Source: BMS3ABIN04 sp964553325 (GTDB taxonomy: Bacteria > Bacteroidota > Ignavibacteria > Ignavibacteriales > Melioribacteraceae). From it: a stretch of 64,000 bases of DNA. The notes under the pieces were generated by a model. That model did no database searches, was not told where the DNA came from, and was given only the letters and a program-made list of their open reading frames with translations. The position numbers and the translations under genes were made by a program. Shown piece by piece: positions 46,184 to 54,940 of this stretch (positions are counted from its first letter, which is position 1; each line of letters begins with the position of its first letter). The DNA lies in assembly GCA_964553325.1 (NCBI GenBank), contig CAZKKI010000034.1, forward strand, positions 5,807-69,806, read 5' to 3'.

Positions 46184-47168
46184 CGTTGAATTCGCTTATC
46201 CGTATGTTTTATATCTGTTGCTTCTTCTACCGCTCATGCTTTTCTGGTATTGGAAGAAAAACCAGATTAAAAGTCCCGATATAATTTTTTCCTCATTAAA
46301 AATTTTTAAGGGAATCTCGGCAACGTTAAGAGAAAGATTAAGACATTTACCCGCGGCGTTCAGAGTTTTCGGGACAGGATTTTTAATTATTGCGCTTGCC
46401 CGACCTCAATCATTTACTTCGGGCGAAAAAATTTATACGGAAGGAATCGATATAGCGATCCTTCTGGATATTTCGGGAAGTATGCTGGCGGAAGACTTCA
46501 AACCGAACCGGTTGGAAGCGGCTAAAGAAGTAATCGATAATTTTATAAAAGGAAGAACAAACGATAAAATCGGACTTGTGGTTTTTCAAAGTAAAAGTTT
46601 TACACAATGCCCCCTCACAATCGATTATTCGGTTCTCCGTTCTTTATTGAAAGAAGTAAAAAGCGGAATTATTCAAGACGGAACGGCAATCGGAACGGCA
46701 ATTGCAAACGGTGTTAACCGATTGAAAAACAGCAAATCGAAAAGTAAAGTTATTATTTTATTGACCGACGGAGTAAACAACAGCGGCGAAATCGATCCGG
46801 TTACCGCCGCGCAAATCGCAAAAAAATTCGGAATCAGAATTTATTCTATCGGTGTGGGCACAATCGGTACCGCCCCTTTTCCGTATCAAACCCCTTTCGG
46901 GAAACGATACACGAACATTCCAGTTGAAATAGACGAAGACATTCTAAAACAAGTTTCCAAGATTACCGGCGGAAAATATTTCCGAGCCACCGATAAGAAA
47001 AAGTTGGAACAGATTTACGAAGAAATAGACAAAATGGAAAAATCGCGCATTGAAGTAACTTCGTACAAACATGCAAGCGAATTGTTTTACAAATGGGCTG
47101 CACTGGGATTAATTTTTATTTTAATCGAATTCGGTTTATCAAAAACTTATTTGAGAAGGTTACCTTAA
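46173..47168 (+). CDS. batA: VWA-domain membrane protein BatA
   Basis: BatA is part of the Bacteroides aerotolerance (Bat) complex. The 331-residue protein has membrane helices at residues 9-26 and 62-78, then a von Willebrand A domain with an intact metal-ion-dependent adhesion site (DISGSM at residues 99-104, then the conserved Thr in GTAIGTAIANG and DGVNNSGEI). A C-terminal membrane helix ends at KTYLRRLP. GGAGGT precedes the ATG, and the start overlaps the preceding gene by 11 bases. BatB follows after 3 bases. Confidence 0.93.
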   Translation: MFGNVEFAYPYVLYLLLLLPLMLFWYWKKNQIKSPDIIFSSLKIFKGISATLRERLRHLPAAFRVFGTGFLIIALARPQSFTSGEKIYTEGIDIAILLDISGSMLAEDFKPNRLEAAKEVIDNFIKGRTNDKIGLVVFQSKSFTQCPLTIDYSVLRSLLKEVKSGIIQDGTAIGTAIANGVNRLKNSKSKSKVIILLTDGVNNSGEIDPVTAAQIAKKFGIRIYSIGVGTIGTAPFPYQTPFGKRYTNIPVEIDEDILKQVSKITGGKYFRATDKKKLEQIYEEIDKMEKSRIEVTSYKHASELFYKWAALGLIFILIEFGLSKTYLRRLP

Positions 47169-47171
47169 ATT

Positions 47172-48209
47172 ATGTTACGATTCGCACATCCGGAATATTT
47201 GACCGTTTTATATTTCACACCGTTGCTGATTGCACTTTTTTGGTACAGTCAGCATAAAAGAAAATTGTTGCTTCAAAAATTTGCCGATAAAAAATTACAT
47301 ACTTTGCTTTTCCCTATGAAAAGCAAAGTTAAACCTTTAATTAAATTCACAATGGTTTTTCTCGCAATCGTTTTCGTAATCATCGCATTGGCTAATCCGC
47401 AAGTGGGAAGTAAGATAGAAGAAATCAAACACGTGGGCATCGACGTTTACATTTTGCTCGATGTTTCCCAAAGTATGAAAGCCGAAGATATAAAACCGAG
47501 CAGGTTGGAAAAAGCAAAGCACGATATAGCAAAACTCATTCAACGGTTGCAAGGAGACAGAATCGGTTTAATAGTTTTTGCCGGCGAAGCTTATGTTCAA
47601 TTTCCGCTTACTACCGATTACTCGGCGGCAAATCTGTTTCTAAATGCAGTCGATTATTCCTCCGTTCCGCAACCCGGAACTGCTATTGGTCCGGCAATTG
47701 AATTGGCACTTAAATCGTTCAAAAAAGACGAAGAAACAAAAAAAGCAATTGTTATAATTACCGACGGCGAAGACCACGAAGGCGATTTGGATAAAGCTAT
47801 TGAACAAGCAAAAGAGAAAAACGTAAGTATCTACGCAATCGGTTTGGGTTCGCCTGCCGGAGTTCCGATACCGATTTACAACAGAAACGGGGTTAGAATT
47901 GGTTATAAAAAAGACAAAAACGGTAAAGTGGTTTTAACCAAACTGGACGAAGAAACATTGCAAGAAATTACCAGCAAAGCCGGTGGGAAATATTACAGAG
48001 CAACAAACACCGACGATGCGCTCGAATCCGTTTACAAAGATTTATCGAGTTACGAAGGAACGGAATTCGGAACTTCGAAAATTACGGACTACGAAGACAG
48101 GTTTTATTATTTATTAATTCCCGCTTTGTTATTATTAATAATCGAATTTTTTATCTCGGAGAAAAAATCGAAATTACTGATGAAACTCGAAAGGGAAACA
48201 AATATTTGA
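47172..48209 (+). CDS. batB: VWA-domain membrane protein BatB
   Basis: BatB is the second VWA protein of the Bat set and a paralogue of BatA. The 345-residue product has the same order: two N-terminal helices (residues 9-26 and 57-75), the VWA site DVSQSM at residues 97-102, VFAGEAYVQFPLTTDYSAA, PGTAIGPAIELAL and ITDGEDHEGDL, then a C-terminal helix (YYLLIPALLLLIIEFFI). The MIDAS reads DVSQS rather than DxSGS, a variant common in BatB. It lies between batA and batC. Confidence 0.93.
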   Translation: MLRFAHPEYLTVLYFTPLLIALFWYSQHKRKLLLQKFADKKLHTLLFPMKSKVKPLIKFTMVFLAIVFVIIALANPQVGSKIEEIKHVGIDVYILLDVSQSMKAEDIKPSRLEKAKHDIAKLIQRLQGDRIGLIVFAGEAYVQFPLTTDYSAANLFLNAVDYSSVPQPGTAIGPAIELALKSFKKDEETKKAIVIITDGEDHEGDLDKAIEQAKEKNVSIYAIGLGSPAGVPIPIYNRNGVRIGYKKDKNGKVVLTKLDEETLQEITSKAGGKYYRATNTDDALESVYKDLSSYEGTEFGTSKITDYEDRFYYLLIPALLLLIIEFFISEKKSKLLMKLERETNI

Positions 48210-48245
48210 TATCTTTGTAAATAATTAAGTACGATTGAATTCATT

Positions 48246-49001
48246 ATGAAACAAGTTGGGAAACATATTTATTTTGTAACGATTGTTATTCTGCTTTCGG
48301 CGCTAAACCTATTCGCTCAAAGTACGCGTAGTTTAATAAACGACGGTGTTGAAAAATACGAGAAGAAACAATACGCCGAGGCGGAAGTGGATTTCCGTAA
48401 AGCCGTTGAGAACGACGACAAATCTTTCGAAGGATATTTCAATTTGGGCGACGCTTTATACAAACAAAAAAGATACGAGGAAGCCGCAAAAGTTTTCAAA
48501 AAATCGAACGAATTCGTCAAAGATCGAAAAACACAAGCCGGAGTTTTTTACAACTTGGGTAATTCTTTGTTGAAAGCTAAAAAATACGAAGAAAGCATTG
48601 CGGCATATAAGAATTCGCTGCAACTTAATCCAAATGACATGGATGCTAAATATAATTTGTCTTATGCACTTAAAATGCTAAAACAACAACAAAACCAAAA
48701 CCAACAAAATCAACAGCAGAAAAACCAACAAAACAACAAAGACAATAAAGACAAAGGCGATAACAAAAACGACGAAAACAAAAATAAAGATCAAAAAGAA
48801 AAGAATAAACAAAACGAAGAAGATAAACCTAAAAAAGAAGACGAACAAAAACAGAAACAGCAACAAAAACCGCAACAAAGCGAAATTTCCAAAGAAGAAG
48901 CCAAAAGAATTTTGGATGCATTAAAAAATAACGAAGCCGAAATTCAAAAACAGATTAGAAAACGAAAAGGCAAAAAACGAACAACCGAAAAAGATTGGTA
49001 A
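48246..49001 (+). CDS. batC: TPR protein BatC
   Basis: BatC is a periplasmic-side TPR protein of the Bat complex. The 251-residue product has an N-terminal signal or anchor (IYFVTIVILLSALNLFAQ) and three TPR repeats over residues 30-145 (GYFNLGDALYKQKRYEEAAKVF, YNLGNSLLKAKKYEESIAAY). A low-complexity Gln/Asn/Lys/Asp-rich tract spans about residues 145-215, and a charged helical tail follows. The low-complexity tract is probably disordered. batD starts 1 base after its stop. Confidence 0.9.
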   Translation: MKQVGKHIYFVTIVILLSALNLFAQSTRSLINDGVEKYEKKQYAEAEVDFRKAVENDDKSFEGYFNLGDALYKQKRYEEAAKVFKKSNEFVKDRKTQAGVFYNLGNSLLKAKKYEESIAAYKNSLQLNPNDMDAKYNLSYALKMLKQQQNQNQQNQQQKNQQNNKDNKDKGDNKNDENKNKDQKEKNKQNEEDKPKKEDEQKQKQQQKPQQSEISKEEAKRILDALKNNEAEIQKQIRKRKGKKRTTEKDW

Positions 49002-49002
49002 T

Positions 49003-50835
49003 ATGAAAAAAAACGGACTGATAACATATTTAGCGGCATTGTTTCTGATATTTTTCCATGCAAATACGTACGCGCAAAAATTCAACGCCACGGTAGATAA
49101 AACAACCGTCGGGTTAAACGAATATTTTCAAGTCGATTTTGCATTCGAAGAAGGAAACGTAAACGAACTGAAATCTTTTACACCGCCGTCTTTTAACGGA
49201 TTAATTGTCGTAAGCGGACCGAACGAATCGAGAAGCATGAGAATAATAAACGGACAAGTTTCACATTCGCTTACTTATTCTTTTGTTCTAAAACCGACTA
49301 AAATAGGCAAGGTTGAAATCGGCAGTGCCGAAGTAACGTACCGCGGCAAAATTTTGAAAACCAAGCCCATTACAATCAACGTAGTAAAAGAAACCGCCGG
49401 CAAAAAAATTCCTACTTCGGCCGGTATCTCCGAAGAGGAACTCAAGCAAAACGTCTTTATTTTAGCAATTCCCGATAAACGAAGAGTAATTCAAGGCGAG
49501 CAATTAACGGTTACATATAAATTGTTCACCCGATTGAACATCGCTTCCCCGCAAATTTCCAAACTTCCCAAATACAAAGGATTTTGGGCGGAAGAATTGG
49601 AAAGCTCGCAAACAATTAATTTCAAATACGAAATGTACAAAGGGAAAAGATACAAAGCGGCGGTGATAAAAAAAGTGGCGCTTTTCCCTACCAAAAGCGG
49701 GGAACTTACCGTTACTCCGTTCGAACTTAAAATTCCGGTTATTGTTAAAAAGAAGCGCAGCGTCGATATTTTCGACGACTTTTTCAACGATTCGTTTTTC
49801 GGGCGGACGAAAACCATCGATTTCTTTGCAAAATCAAATACAATCCGCGTAAGAGTAAAACCTTTACCCGAGGAAAACAAACCCGATTCGTTCCGTGGCG
49901 CCGTAGGCGTTTTCGATATTTCGGCAAGTGTTGATAAACAAAACGTTAAAGTTAACGAATCGATTACGCTCCGTGTTAAAGTTTCGGGAAGAGGCAACAT
50001 TGCACTGTTGGAAATACCCGAAGTAAAACTTCCGCCGGGAATGGAAAAATATCAACCTAAAATTACTCAGTCGATTAAAAGAAAAAACATAGTCTCTGGA
50101 AGAAAAATGGCGGAATATTTAATTGTTCCCCGAATCCCGGGCGAAAAAACGATACCGCCAATTGAATTTACTTATTTCGATTTACGAAAGAAAAAATACG
50201 AAACCATTAAAACGCCGGAATTTAAGATTACTGTTGAAAAAGGTGAGAACGATTATACTCCTCTTGTCAGCGGTTATTCGAAAGAAGACGTTAAACTATT
50301 GAGTAAAGATATACGGTTCATTAAAACCACATTTAACTTGCGGAAAAAAAGCGATCTTAAAATTCTCAGTAATTGGTTTTGGTTCGCAACAATTTTTCCG
50401 CTGATAATTTTAGCCGGCGTAATCGGTTATTACAAATATCAAAATAAACTTTCGGGCGATGTAAGTTTGCTCCGTTTCCAAAGAGCCGAGAAAAAAGCCA
50501 AACAGAAATTAAAAGAAGCTCACAACGCACTTCAGGAAGGTAATAAATCGGCTTATTACGAAGGTTTGTACCATTCGCTGCTCGGTTATTTGGAAGATAA
50601 ATTGAACATATCCAAAGCCGAATTCACAAAAGAAAAAGCGTTGAACAAATTAAAACAGTTGGGCGTTGCCGAAAATATAATCGGCGAAATAAAAGACGTA
50701 TTCGAGAAATGCGAACTTGCGCGCTTTGCACCTAATGCTCAAACAAGAGAATCGGAAGAAAGATTGTACAATAAAACACTTGAAATAATTAACGAACTTC
50801 AAAATTCGATTTCCAACAGAAAAAAGGCAAGATAG
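49003..50835 (+). CDS. batD: Oxygen-tolerance protein BatD
   Basis: BatD is the large membrane-anchored component of the Bat system. The 610-residue protein has a signal peptide ending near residue 25 (YLAALFLIFFHANTYA) and several beta-sandwich domains typical of the family (FNATVDKTTVGLNEYFQVDF, GEQLTVTYKLFTR, VNESITLRVKVSGRGNIALL). One membrane helix is near residues 462-483 (WFWFATIFPLIILAGVIGYY), followed by a cytoplasmic helical tail (YYEGLYHSLLGYLEDKLN). That tail resembles the tail of the smaller protein at 45233. batE follows after 5 bases. Confidence 0.93.
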   Translation: MKKNGLITYLAALFLIFFHANTYAQKFNATVDKTTVGLNEYFQVDFAFEEGNVNELKSFTPPSFNGLIVVSGPNESRSMRIINGQVSHSLTYSFVLKPTKIGKVEIGSAEVTYRGKILKTKPITINVVKETAGKKIPTSAGISEEELKQNVFILAIPDKRRVIQGEQLTVTYKLFTRLNIASPQISKLPKYKGFWAEELESSQTINFKYEMYKGKRYKAAVIKKVALFPTKSGELTVTPFELKIPVIVKKKRSVDIFDDFFNDSFFGRTKTIDFFAKSNTIRVRVKPLPEENKPDSFRGAVGVFDISASVDKQNVKVNESITLRVKVSGRGNIALLEIPEVKLPPGMEKYQPKITQSIKRKNIVSGRKMAEYLIVPRIPGEKTIPPIEFTYFDLRKKKYETIKTPEFKITVEKGENDYTPLVSGYSKEDVKLLSKDIRFIKTTFNLRKKSDLKILSNWFWFATIFPLIILAGVIGYYKYQNKLSGDVSLLRFQRAEKKAKQKLKEAHNALQEGNKSAYYEGLYHSLLGYLEDKLNISKAEFTKEKALNKLKQLGVAENIIGEIKDVFEKCELARFAPNAQTRESEERLYNKTLEIINELQNSISNRKKAR

Positions 50836-50840
50836 AATTT

Positions 50841-51605
50841 ATGATTAAAAAATTCGGTTTGATTACGGTTTGGTGGTTAATTATTGTTTCCTTCGCTTTT
50901 GCCTCGGGGGAAGTTGAAGAATTGATGAACAAAGCAAACAATTTGTACCAACAAGAAAAATACGAAGAGGCAATAAAGCTTTACAATCAAATTATCGATA
51001 ACGATTATGTTGGACCCGAACTTTATTACAACTTGGGAAACGCTTACTTCAGATTGGGTAAATTAGGTTATGCAATTTTATATTTCGAAAAAGCCTTGAA
51101 ACTTGCCCCGGACGATAGCGACATCCAATACAATCTGAAAATCGCCAAAGCCCGCACGGTCGATAGAATTCAAGAGGTTCCGCAACTCTTTTTTATCGAA
51201 TGGTGGAATGTTTTGGTCGCTTCGCTTTCGATTACAAGTTGGGCAACAATTGTGCTGATTTTTTATTTGCTCTTCTTATTTTCAATCGGATTGTTTTTCC
51301 TTTCGAAAAAAGCACAAATTCAAAAACAAGCGTTCTTACTCGGTAGTTTTAGTCTAGCCGTATTAATTTTAACCGCCGTAATGCTTTTTGCGCGGATTAA
51401 CCGGGAAACTTCATCGCACTATGGAGTTTTAACCGAACAGGTGCAAGCGGTTAAGGTTTCGCCGGATGAAAACAGCAATGATGCTTTTGTTATACATGAA
51501 GGCATAAAATTTAAAATCGAAGACGAACTGAAAGATTGGGCTAAAATAAAACTTTCCGACGGAAAAGTAGGTTGGTTGAAAAAAGATGCATTCGGGAAGA
51601 TATAA
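50841..51605 (+). CDS. batE: TPR and SH3-like protein BatE
   Basis: This 254-residue protein closes the Bat operon. It has a signal anchor (FGLITVWWLIIVSFAFASG) and TPR repeats at residues 28-105 (YYNLGNAYFRLGKLGYAILY). Two membrane helices lie near residues 125-150 and 155-180. A C-terminal SH3b-like segment (KVSPDENSNDAFVIHEGIKF, ending VGWLKKDAFGKI) follows. That arrangement is the BatE type. An intrinsic terminator follows immediately after the stop. Confidence 0.9.
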   Translation: MIKKFGLITVWWLIIVSFAFASGEVEELMNKANNLYQQEKYEEAIKLYNQIIDNDYVGPELYYNLGNAYFRLGKLGYAILYFEKALKLAPDDSDIQYNLKIAKARTVDRIQEVPQLFFIEWWNVLVASLSITSWATIVLIFYLLFLFSIGLFFLSKKAQIQKQAFLLGSFSLAVLILTAVMLFARINRETSSHYGVLTEQVQAVKVSPDENSNDAFVIHEGIKFKIEDELKDWAKIKLSDGKVGWLKKDAFGKI

Positions 51606-51640
51606 AAAAACCCGATTACTAAAAAAGTTAACCGGGTTTT
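51603..51640 (+). terminator. Terminator of the Bat operon
   Basis: AAAACCCG / CGGGTTTT (51607-51614 and 51633-51640) forms a stem that continues with TTA/TAA after one mismatch. It directly follows the batE stop and ends in a T run. It may also serve the minus-strand small gene that ends at 51668. Confidence 0.8.
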
Positions 51641-51667
51641 CAACAAGGAGAAACGTAAAAAAGTTAA

Positions 51668-51910
51668 TTATACAGCATCTTTCAAATCTCTTAACAACCA
51701 ATGTCTGCTTTTCAAATAGTGTTTTTTAATTAATTCTTCATCGAAACCTAAAGCCCAAACCACGTCGGGGTTAACTTGGGAAATTATTTCTTCGTCTTCG
51801 GGATTAAACTTAATTCTGTGATAATAAATTTCACCGTCTGCAGTTTTATATAAGTTGTGATTTAATTTGTTGATTCCTCGGTTGTCGGTATTAAGTTCAA
51901 AATGATTCAT
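51668..51910 (-). CDS. Small hypothetical protein (80 aa)
   Basis: This unrecognised 80-residue protein starts with ATG at 51910, preceded by GGGAAAG at suitable distance; a longer frame from 51997 lacks such support. The sequence is soluble and acidic-hydrophobic mixed (MNHFELNTDNRGINKLNHNL, GEIYYHRIKFNPEDEEIISQ, LGFDEELIKKHYLKSRHWLL). It is convergent with the Bat operon and stands alone. The Crp/Fnr palindrome at 52092-52107 lies 182 bases upstream of it and could control it as well as the FKBP gene. Confidence 0.65.
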   Translation of the reverse strand: MNHFELNTDNRGINKLNHNLYKTADGEIYYHRIKFNPEDEEIISQVNPDVVWALGFDEELIKKHYLKSRHWLLRDLKDAV

Positions 51911-52091
51911 TTTCTTTCCCTTTGTTGTTTGTTTCCCCTTACTATCCAATTGTTGTGCCACAACAAAAATTTGCGAAAATAGGCTGTTTTCGCACATTCT
52001 AATAATTTTGCGTGTCTCAAATTTAGATTTGAAAATTGAGATGGTGAATCATTTTAAAACACGTGAGACATTTTCGGGAAAAGTATTTCAA

Positions 52092-52107
52092 TGTGATACA
52101 GATCACA
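52092..52107. promoter_or_regulatory. Perfect Crp/Fnr-family operator
   Basis: TGTGATACAGATCACA is a perfect match to TGTGA-N6-TCACA and is symmetrical through 6 bases on each side. It is the best regulatory palindrome in the window. It lies 182 bases ahead of the minus-strand small gene and about 340 ahead of the FKBP gene, so its target is uncertain. Confidence 0.75.
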
Positions 52108-52272
52108 TCGCTTTTTATGCGTTAAACAATTGATATGATATGTTTTCATAACACTACTAAAATTTGAGCCGAATTCGTCCCCTTTCGAAAAATGATTAGC
52201 AAAATTTTGCCAAATATAATTTTGATAGATTTAATAAAAATTGAAAATATTTACGAATTTAGACCTGAAAAA

Positions 52273-52302
52273 TTGATTAACACGAAAAGTTTTTCATATA
52301 TT
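52273..52302 (+). promoter_or_regulatory. Candidate promoter of the FKBP gene
   Basis: TTGATT (52273-52278) and TATATT (52297-52302) are separated by 18 bases, about 150 bases before the start. The long leader that would result is otherwise unexplained. Confidence 0.4.
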
Positions 52303-52449
52303 TAATATCGAATTAAAATTTATTGTCATTTTACCACACAAATAATGATTTTCCAATCCTCAAAATTCATTTCGAGGTGGTAATTTCCGAACTTGAAGAT
52401 GACATTATAAACAAAATCAGAAGTACAAAAACACAAAAAGGAGGCTTAA

Positions 52450-52932
52450 ATGCCCGTAACAAGTAACAAAGTGGTACAAATCCACTACAAATTAACAAAT
52501 TCCGCCGGCGAAGTATTGGATAGCTCGGAAGGTCGCGAACCTTTAGCATACTTGCAAGGTGCAGGAAATATTATTCCCGGACTTGAAAAAGCCTTGGAAG
52601 GTAAAGAAGTCGGCGATCAATTTACCGTTACGATTCCACCCGAAGAAGCTTACGGCGAAAGAAACGAAGCACTTATTCAAGTTATTCCGCGCGAAGCTTT
52701 TGTTGATGTTGAAGAAATTAAACCCGGAATGCAATTCCAAGCTCAAATGGGCGATCACCCTCAAATTATTGTTGTTACTAAAGTTGAAGGCGATAACATT
52801 ACGATAGATGCAAATCATCCGTTAGCAGGTGAAGCCTTGACTTTCGATGTTTCCGTTGCCGATATAAGAGACGCAACCGAAGAAGAACTGGCTCACGGTC
52901 ACGTTCACGGTGCCGGCGGTCATCACCATTAA
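52450..52932 (+). CDS. FKBP-type peptidyl-prolyl isomerase, SlyD-like
   Basis: This 160-residue cytoplasmic isomerase/chaperone speeds proline isomerisation during folding. It begins VVQIHYKLTNSAGEVLDSSE and has the SlyD arrangement: FKBP halves around an inserted chaperone flap (residues 75-125), YLQGAGNIIPGLEKALEGKE, and VTIPPEEAYGERNEALIQVI. The C-terminus is His-rich (HGHVHGAGGHHH), as in metal-binding SlyD proteins, where it binds nickel. The ribosome binding site AAAGGAGG lies 5 bases ahead. It is followed by an intrinsic terminator. Confidence 0.95.
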   Translation: MPVTSNKVVQIHYKLTNSAGEVLDSSEGREPLAYLQGAGNIIPGLEKALEGKEVGDQFTVTIPPEEAYGERNEALIQVIPREAFVDVEEIKPGMQFQAQMGDHPQIIVVTKVEGDNITIDANHPLAGEALTFDVSVADIRDATEEELAHGHVHGAGGHHH

Positions 52933-52968
52933 TATTATTCGTTTTTACTTTCCGTAAAAATAATAATC

Positions 52969-53000
52969 AGTCCCCGAGTAAAACGGGGACTTTCTTTTTT
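52969..53000 (+). terminator. Terminator of the FKBP gene
   Basis: AGTCCCCG / CGGGGACT (52969-52976 and 52984-52991) with a 7-base loop is followed by a T-rich run (TTCTTTTTT). Confidence 0.9.
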
Positions 53001-53126
53001 AGTTAATCTGAGAAATAAAACATTCCCCGTCACAATAAATTTGTTCGTGTAAGATATTTTACATTCTAAAAAAATATTTTTTAGTAAGTTTCCTATCCAA
53101 GTCGGTAAAATTTATGAGGAGAAGAA

Positions 53127-53735
53127 TTGAATTATAGTCTGGGGAAACATAAACTCACCGAAATATACGATTACAATGATTTTCTCGAATATTCGAAACA
53201 AAGCATCGAAGAAATGAAAGAAACGGAACTTGACGAGGCGGAAAAAAGATTATTCGAGTATAAAAAAATAAATTTGGTAAGAAGTCTTCGTATTGCAAAA
53301 ACTTATAAGCCGAACGACGAGCTACTCGAACTATTTAACTCAATCGGCGAAAAACAAACTTGGTTAATTTTTACGGAAGATTGGTGCGGTGATTCGGCAC
53401 AAAATTTACCTTATTTAATAAAATATACAGAACAGACACGGAACATCGATGTAAAAATTATTTTACGCGACGATAATGTAAATGCGTTAAAAGATTACTT
53501 CGGAAACGACTCGCCGTTGAGCATACCGAAAATCGTGGGATTCGATAAAAACGGCAACGAGTTATTTCGTTGGGGTCCGCGTCCTCAAAAAGCCCAAAAG
53601 TTGGTCAGGGATTTAAAAGCCCAAGGTTATACAAAAGATGAGTTCAACAAAAAACTTCACCTTTGGTATGCACGCAACAAAGGTAAGGAACTCGAAAAGG
53701 AATTTATTCATATACTAAAAAAAATCGTCCGGTAA
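53127..53735 (+). CDS. Thioredoxin-like protein with a single active-site cysteine, TTG start
   Basis: The 202-residue protein has a helical N-terminal half and a thioredoxin-like domain (about residues 75-165; SIPKIVGFDKNGNELFRWG). Where thioredoxins have CxxC it reads WCGDSA, with Cys87 but Ser at the second position. That makes it a member of the Thioredoxin_9-like group common in Bacteroidota rather than a dithiol reductase. A monothiol or bacillithiol-linked role is possible. The TTG at 53127 has AGGAGA 5 bases ahead; the nearby ATG at 53114 runs into a stop after seven codons. A small stem TCCGG/CCGGA overlaps its stop. Confidence 0.85.
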   Translation: MNYSLGKHKLTEIYDYNDFLEYSKQSIEEMKETELDEAEKRLFEYKKINLVRSLRIAKTYKPNDELLELFNSIGEKQTWLIFTEDWCGDSAQNLPYLIKYTEQTRNIDVKIILRDDNVNALKDYFGNDSPLSIPKIVGFDKNGNELFRWGPRPQKAQKLVRDLKAQGYTKDEFNKKLHLWYARNKGKELEKEFIHILKKIVR

Positions 53736-53743
53736 AACCCGGA
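53728..53743 (+). terminator. Small hairpin at the end of the thioredoxin-like gene
   Basis: TCCGG / CCGGA with a 6-base loop spans the stop codon and is followed by TTTAC and further T residues; a weak terminator. Confidence 0.4.
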
Positions 53744-53957
53744 TTTACTTTACGAATTTTATTCCCTTTATTTTCTATTCGGAAAGATCTATTTCACGAA
53801 ACTGTATCCGATTTTTGTTATTTTATTATTAAATATATTTTTTCCGTCTCTCTTCTTTTCTTTTCCGCTTTTACAAAATAAACGGATTAACCGGACATGC
53901 TATCGCATATAAATTAATTATTTGGTATTTTAATAACCAATCACATTAGAGGATAAA

Positions 53958-54860
53958 ATGAACAGAAAAGAATTTATTAAATCGGCGTTTATCATCGGTG
54001 CGGGTGTTTCTTTTCAAGTAAATAAAATTTTCGGTTTATCCGAAGAAAAATCTTACACATTTAAGGAGTTACGTAACGGAATCGGTATTTACGTAAATCA
54101 AGGTGGAACTATCGGTTGGCTCGCCAATAAAGATGCGGTCATTGTTATCGATGCACAATTTCCCGATACCGCTAAAGTGTTTTACGAAGAATTACAAAAA
54201 CTCTCTACCGGCAAAATCGATATTCTTTTTAACACACATCATCACCGGGATCACACTGCAGGTAATTCGTATTTGGGAAAATTTTCCAAATCAATCGTAG
54301 CAAACGAGAACTGTGTAAGGTTACAAAAAATTAGAAACACGGGTACTGAATTGGATGAAAACAAGGTTTATGCAAATGTAACATTCGAGAAAAGCTGGTC
54401 GCTTAATATAGGCAACGAAAATCTTTTCGCGTACCATTTGGTTCCCGCCCATACCGGCGGAGATGCAATTTTCCATTTCGTTAACTCGAATGTGGTGCAT
54501 ATGGGCGATTTGGTATTCAACGGAGTGTATCCGTGGGTAAACAAGGAAGACGAAGCTTCGCTCAGAGGTTGGATAAATTTTCTGAACAACGCACTTAATC
54601 ATTTCGATGACGATTCCCTTTTCATCTTCGGACATTCTTATTCTCCGGAAAAGGTATACGGCAATAAAACCGATTTGATAAACATGCGTAATTACATCGA
54701 AGCTCTTATGGAAACGGTCGGCAAATTGAAAAACGCCGGTAAAACCGATGAGGAAATAATGAATTTACAAACCGTTCCCGGTTTCGAAAACATGAAAGCC
54801 CTTTGGAAAGGAGCGCTTAAAGCCAATGTAAAAGCGGCGTTAATTGAATTAAGCGAATAA
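53958..54860 (+). CDS. Exported metallo-beta-lactamase-fold hydrolase
   Basis: This 300-residue metallohydrolase carries the zinc motif H94-x-H96-x-D98-H99 (THHHRDHTAGN), a later His in PAHTGGDAIFHF near residue 160, and the C-terminal His in FGHSYSPEKVYG. It begins MNRKEFIKSAFIIGAGVSFQ, which looks like a Tat-like or lipoprotein-less signal with a short hydrophobic core; only one Arg-Lys pair is present, so the route is uncertain. Related proteins are annotated as quinoprotein relay or beta-lactamase-like hydrolases with unknown substrates. It appears to be a single gene. Confidence 0.9.
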   Translation: MNRKEFIKSAFIIGAGVSFQVNKIFGLSEEKSYTFKELRNGIGIYVNQGGTIGWLANKDAVIVIDAQFPDTAKVFYEELQKLSTGKIDILFNTHHHRDHTAGNSYLGKFSKSIVANENCVRLQKIRNTGTELDENKVYANVTFEKSWSLNIGNENLFAYHLVPAHTGGDAIFHFVNSNVVHMGDLVFNGVYPWVNKEDEASLRGWINFLNNALNHFDDDSLFIFGHSYSPEKVYGNKTDLINMRNYIEALMETVGKLKNAGKTDEEIMNLQTVPGFENMKALWKGALKANVKAALIELSE

Positions 54861-54940
54861 TTTTTGCCTTGAAATAACGGTTTATATTCATAAAATTTTA
54901 ATAAATAAATGTTTATAAGATTCTCGGGTTAAACAAACCG

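Larger units (their letters stand above)
51911..52449. other. Divergent intergenic region (small gene / FKBP)
   Basis: These 539 bases contain no convincing gene. They hold a perfect Crp/Fnr-like palindrome (52092-52107), a candidate promoter TTGATT-N18-TATATT (52273-52302) pointing toward the FKBP gene, and a TCTCAA/TTGAGA inverted repeat near 52015-52041. Confidence 0.6.

Noticed and set aside
48678..48878. Possible tandem DNA repeat or minus-strand hydrophobic frame in batC
   Set aside because: It is the low-complexity Gln/Lys/Asn coding tract of BatC; the opposite frame is a by-product of AAA/CAA codons.
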